Shown here: one piece after another, positions 59,888-64,000 of the stretch
Position numbering within the stretch: position 1 is the stretch's first letter
Layout: each line of letters starts with the position of its first letter
NCBI GenBank assembly: GCA_002104985.1
Contig: MCGO01000066.1
Coordinates: 62,001-126,000, forward strand
Direction of reading: 5' to 3'
DNA: 64,000 bases
DNA from: Rhizoclosmatium globosum
Taxonomy: Eukaryota; Chytridiomycota; Chytridiomycetes; Chytridiales; Chytriomycetaceae
Made by a program: the position numbers and the translations under genes
The notes under the pieces: generated by a model
What the model saw: the letters and a program-made list of their open reading frames with translations, nothing else
Database searches by the model: none
What the model was told of the DNA's origin: nothing

Positions 59888-60886
59888 TTATGTGATACTC
59901 TTTTGCGGTAAAGTAGCTGGCATTTTCCGCAGTATTGCTCCATCCAGCTCAGGGTGCCCACTTCCATGATGTTGAGAATCGCAAGATGGCGCGGTCTGTC
60001 CTCGACTACTTTGCTTCCGCTTTTCTTCGTTCCAAAGGGCGTATTTCATGCCAAAGAGAACCCAAAAGACTCCAAGCAAGAATAGTTCGACTAAAAACAG
60101 AGGACCATCCCAGTCAGTTATAACGAACATGACATAGAAGAGGAGAGAGCAAATAATAAGGAGAACAGAAGCAATTCCATATTTTGAGATAATCATGAAG
60201 CGTTGATCAGGCTCATGCGAGGCTGCTTGCTTTGTTGTTTGGACGAATTTGATAAATGCAGATATGAGGATTATATCTACAGTGACTGTGAGGAGCCCAC
60301 ACACAGACGCAATTATTGATAAGATTTTGCTCGCTATAATCGTGACTTCACGTGAAGGGAATATCAACCGAGCAAAGAGAGGCAAAAGCTGGCAATAAAA
60401 AGCCACGGGAGTGCAAAGCACAAGGTACCTGATAATCTTTTCAGTATTTGGGAAAACTGCATCAAGAATTGGACCAGCTCGCTTCCTGCGAACACAGTCT
60501 TGTCAGTTGATTAACCCGTTTAAAATTCATTACCAAGAATAGTATAAATACGATGACTCCATTGTTGCTGTGAATATATACTTCAGCACGTTGTTGAGCA
60601 ACGCAGTTCTGTCAAAGTTATAGTCTGACCCTGACAAGTGACATCCTATCATGATTTCATACGTTCTTCCATCCAAAATCAAGAGTGCCATCAAAGAAAC
60701 AATATAAGACATTAATGAGATGTTGAAAGGAGAATATCGTGCGTCAACTCGTTCAGCTTCGACAATGAACACCAACAGTGCCAGAAGGCCAAGTAAACCA
60801 AAGCTTCCGGTTACATAATATAGATTCACATAAACTCTAAGAGATCCATCGTTTGGTATTGGCGAGGTAGCATTAGCTGCCTCCAT
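59888..60886 (-). CDS. Seven-TM receptor-like protein within the receptor cluster
   Basis: Two exons (60886-60534, 60485-59888) encode 316 residues from ATG 60886 (MEAANATSPIPNDGS, one N-glycosylation site). Seven spans are visible. Family motifs shared with the pair at 40.2-42.3 kb are YYSWKRAGPI after TM3 (the intron falls inside this Trp codon), IISKYGIAS before TM6 and MKYALWNEEKRKQSS after TM7. The tail is Ser/Gln-rich. It lies 118 bp from the stop codon of the PstS-like receptor copy 2, on the same strand; the whole 55.5-64 kb cluster is co-oriented. No catalytic motif is visible. Confidence 0.8.
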
Positions 60887-61004
60887 ATCTCGGAAGAACT
60901 TTGAAACAAGAGATTTACGTTTATTACTGGCCGAATAAAAGGATACATATGCCATTGTTGAGTTGTGAAAAATATTAAAAATTAGAGAATAGCATCGTCT
61001 TGAT

Positions 61005-64000
61005 CTAATCGTTTTTGGGGTGGTGTGCGATAAAGACTTGACTTCCTCCACCATACTCACTTGGTGCCTTTGAAAAGGCGCTGGGCCTCATACCGGCCCC
61101 GTCTTTAGCCTTTGCAAGAACTTGAAACACTTTCCGCTTCAAGTGATCCCTGAGAGGATATTTAATAACGCCCAACAGACCCCTTATGTACTCACACAAG
61201 TTTGTTCACATCTCTTCCACATCTGGAGAACACTAAGGTAATAACAGGATCTGACAGAAAGAAAATTCATTAATTTCAACAAAATTTCAAACCATTTATA
61301 GAAACCTTGGGCTTTGATAGCGAGTTTAATGGCCTTGGCCTCGTCTTTCGTCAGCATATTCGCTTTCTTGGCTTTATCAATGACCGTCTCGATTTTGTTC
61401 CAAAAAGCAGGACTGACACTGTGCTGGCTAGTGACACTGCCAAATTGTCTCGCCACATTACCGCCCTGCACACTCCCAGCGCCTGATTCAGCCGCTGATT
61501 TAAGAATTTCGGAGTCATCACCATCAAAAGCCGCAAAAAACTTTTTCAAGTCCTCCTCCTTCTTTTGCTGTTCAGCTTTAGTCAGTCCGGCTTTATACTT
61601 TGCTCTGATGGTAAGGTACAAAGTTGCACATAGAGCAATAGCTGAGACCAGGATAGCCAAACAAAGAGGCTGATAAATTGCCGTTCGTTTCTCATAATCA
61701 TCCTCTTTGACAATAATTTCCAGAACAAACAGGATGAGATAAACCGCCGCACTGTATAAATAGATTCCGCCGCGGAAATAGTTGTACCAGTAGATAGTAT
61801 TGGGTTTTCCAATCAATGAGCAGAGGGAGAGTCCAACGAGAAGTACGAACGTAAGACCTAAGAAATACACATTCGGAATGTTGAAGTAGAGGATAACCAT
61901 GAAAGTTTTGGCTACTGAGTCTACGTAGATACACCATTCCTCATCGATTAGGTCGAATTGCTTTCGCAGATGCTGTAATACTGGCTTAATGAAATTGATG
62001 TCAAGAAAACTTCAATACCTTCAAAATCTTGCTAAATTTAACCACAAAGTTCGTGAACGTACAAACGAGAACAATCGCCACGATTGCCATGGACCAATGC
62101 GCTCCTTCCCAACACGTGCCTACTAATTCGCTATGATATTCTCCATGGTGCGTGGACAATCGACAGTCAAATACTTTGGAAAGCATTTCGACACTTGGAT
62201 TGTAGAAAATGACGGCAAAGTTGGGCAAAAACTCCGCAAGGAATGCATGAAACTTTGTGAGACTCATGAGTTTTTGCGGATAATACGTTTCCATGATCCC
62301 GTGTCCGTAAATTGTATAAAACATGCATACGATCCAAATGAGGACAGAAAAGTTGAGGAGAAGGTAGTAAGGGAACCAATCGAAGATCAACCCGATATAA
62401 CTGATGATGTCCAAGTAAATGTTCTTTTGAATCACGGTGGATCGCGTCAAGCAGAGATACAAGACTTGAAAACATGTGAAAAACTGGGTGACGATTCCCA
62501 ATACATTTTGCAATGTGAATGGAATCTTGCCAGCTTTCCTCGCTGCTTGTAGTTCTTCTTGCTCTTTCAGATCTTCCAACTCGTCTTCGTCGAGCTCGTC
62601 GTGAGGAACCGAACTTCGTTTTATGTTTTCGCCAGTTTGAACTTCACTGTCGTCTGTATGCGAGACAGACTGTTCGGAGAGGTATCGCTTCATATTTAAA
62701 GCAAAAGGAATGGCGTTACAAAGGATAAGACTTGCGTAGAATAGTATGTACAGGAATGAGCTTATTGGTGATGCAGCAAACTTGTCGTGATTGTTCCAAA
62801 ACGTCACTGAAGTCTCCCATTCATATTCGCTTGTTCCTATATATATTTTTCAGCATCTTTGGTTGAAGAAAATGATCACTCAACTGTTGGTGTAGAAAGC
62901 AACTTTCTCTAAATCACCCATCAGCTCTTCCATTACGTTGCGACGATTACAGGTAATCAAATTAAGCGCCTGTAAATTTTTCGACAAGGTGGTACCAGCA
63001 ATAGGGACAGCGCCAATATCCGTAATATCTTGGGAAACTGTTGTGTCAGTGAAGACGAATTGGAAGAAATAGACCATCGCCTTCACTCGATCGCACTCAG
63101 ATTGATTTCCAGGGCTGAAATAGTAATAATTCTCTCGTAAAAGCGTGTGAGATACGACGGTGATTGGATAAGCACTTGGTACGTTAATGTCAAATGGTAA
63201 TATAAAATTGTGTCGAGTGAAGGGAAGATTAGACGTCATGCCTTCTATCGCTGCAATCACATTGGTTGGCTGTGGAGCGCTGAGGGTCTGGTTCGCATTG
63301 ATGACGAGTGCGATACTAGCAGGCAAACCCAGTGTCACAGCTTGTTTCACAGTTTCTATCGCTATATAAGCTATTGCATATCGTAGCGTAGAAAGTGTGT
63401 AAACCATCTCAATCGCGGTATATGCCAACGTCGTCCCTTTCGGCCATTTTGGGAAAGCAGAAGCACCAACCATTTTTTTGAAGGTAGTTGAGTACTTTCC
63501 GAGATACAGACTAAGTATTAAGTTTGTGGGCGTAACATCTCCTCGCCTAAATATTGATTTCATTCATCCATCAGTCAATGCGGCGATAGATAAACACTGT
63601 CATCACATACCCAATCACTCGAATGGTTTCGTTTGGCAAATCAACGTTGGGGTTCAGAGCCTTTATTGCCGGATCATTCCACATTGTTATCGCTTGACAG
63701 AAAATGTCGCCCAACACTGGTCCGTTCAGAACCAACTGCTTGTCCTTTGGGAAACCTGGAATATTGAACGCGATTCCAACAGCTTGGCCAATAAACGGGA
63801 TCAAAATATTTCCATAATGGGCAGGAACTCGAGGATCGATGTACTTCGTTGCATTTGAAGGCAGACTATCGTCATCTGGAAGAAAGTACTTTCCATCGTC
63901 AGCAGATACATCAACGTCAGTTGCAGCAAAAAGATTATAGCCCGCAAAGAATTCAGATTGACCAAGTGTGTTCGATCCTGGCCGGAAATCCAAATCAGGG
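61005..64000 (-). CDS. PstS-like binding domain fused to multi-pass membrane domain, copy 2 (partial)
   Basis: A tandem paralogue of the gene at 55471-59075 whose N terminus runs past the window edge. The binding-domain part has NGPVLGDIFCQAITMWNDPA, KALNPNVDLP, FPKWPKGTT and YAIAYIAIETVKQA. An exon join near 63548 replaces the RGDNSATNSM region of copy 1 with RGDVTPTNLI. Membrane spans follow from about 62780 to 61600 with ASPISSFLYILFYASLILCN, WYNYFRGGIYLYS, DCRLSTHHGEYHS and CWEGAHWS. The cytosolic tail contains KYKAGLTKAEQQKKEEDLKK and FWNKIETVIDKAKKANM, and the last exons (61260-61005) end HHPKND, lacking the Q/S-rich end of copy 1. Exon borders match copy 1. Confidence 0.83.

Noticed and set aside
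55471..64000. Bacterial contamination or a true Pst phosphate transporter operon
   Set aside because: Both genes have spliceosomal introns at matching positions and fuse the binding domain to membrane spans and a cytosolic tail; no PstA, PstB or PstC-like partner is present.

Overview
The window looks like nuclear DNA of a zoosporic (flagellated) fungus, most likely a chytrid. Genes are dense and split by GT-AG introns that are mostly 45-65 nt. A complete alpha-aminoadipate reductase (fungal lysine route) sits beside a POC1-type centriole protein, a WNK kinase, an AP-2 mu subunit and several membrane sensors that I associate with zoosporic fungi. All exon models below were read by eye from splice sites and reading-frame continuity; no alignment was run.

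Layout. 1-4540: a satellite array of about 22 units, 180 to 237 bp each, with higher-order structure. 4.7-10.9 kb: an unrecognised His-rich gene (-), a two-pass extracellular sensor (+), the GTPase GPN1 (+) and a two-RRM protein (-). 11.4-12.2 kb: a 166-bp satellite. 12.3-17.3 kb: LYS2 (-). 18.9-22.0 kb: a class II (bacterial-type) HMG-CoA reductase with a very long C-terminal extension (-). 17.4-18.8 and 22-35 kb: an accessory block made of three apparently intact RRM plus glutamine-rich genes, a broken copy, several relics, a roughly 1-kb segmental duplication, and three more satellite arrays (174, 181 and 186 bp). 35.5-55.4 kb: a housekeeping and signalling block with a WNK kinase, two tandem seven-TM proteins, a thioredoxin-like secretory protein, POC1, a KIBRA-like WW protein, a coiled-coil protein, AP-2 mu, a GNAT protein with a probable frameshift, and a DOMON plus copper monooxygenase. 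55.5-64.0 kb: two tandem copies of a large receptor-like protein that joins a PstS-like periplasmic-binding domain to about seven membrane helices. Between them lie one intact and one truncated seven-TM gene of the same family as the pair at 40-42 kb.

Two themes stand out. First, the five satellite arrays differ in period but share one recognisable core, so they appear to be one diverged repeat family, and three of them sit inside the RRM/Q gene block. Second, the 55.5-64 kb cluster combines a bacterial-type solute-binding module with a multi-pass membrane domain, the same logic as class C GPCRs. It is the best candidate here for an undescribed sensing system.
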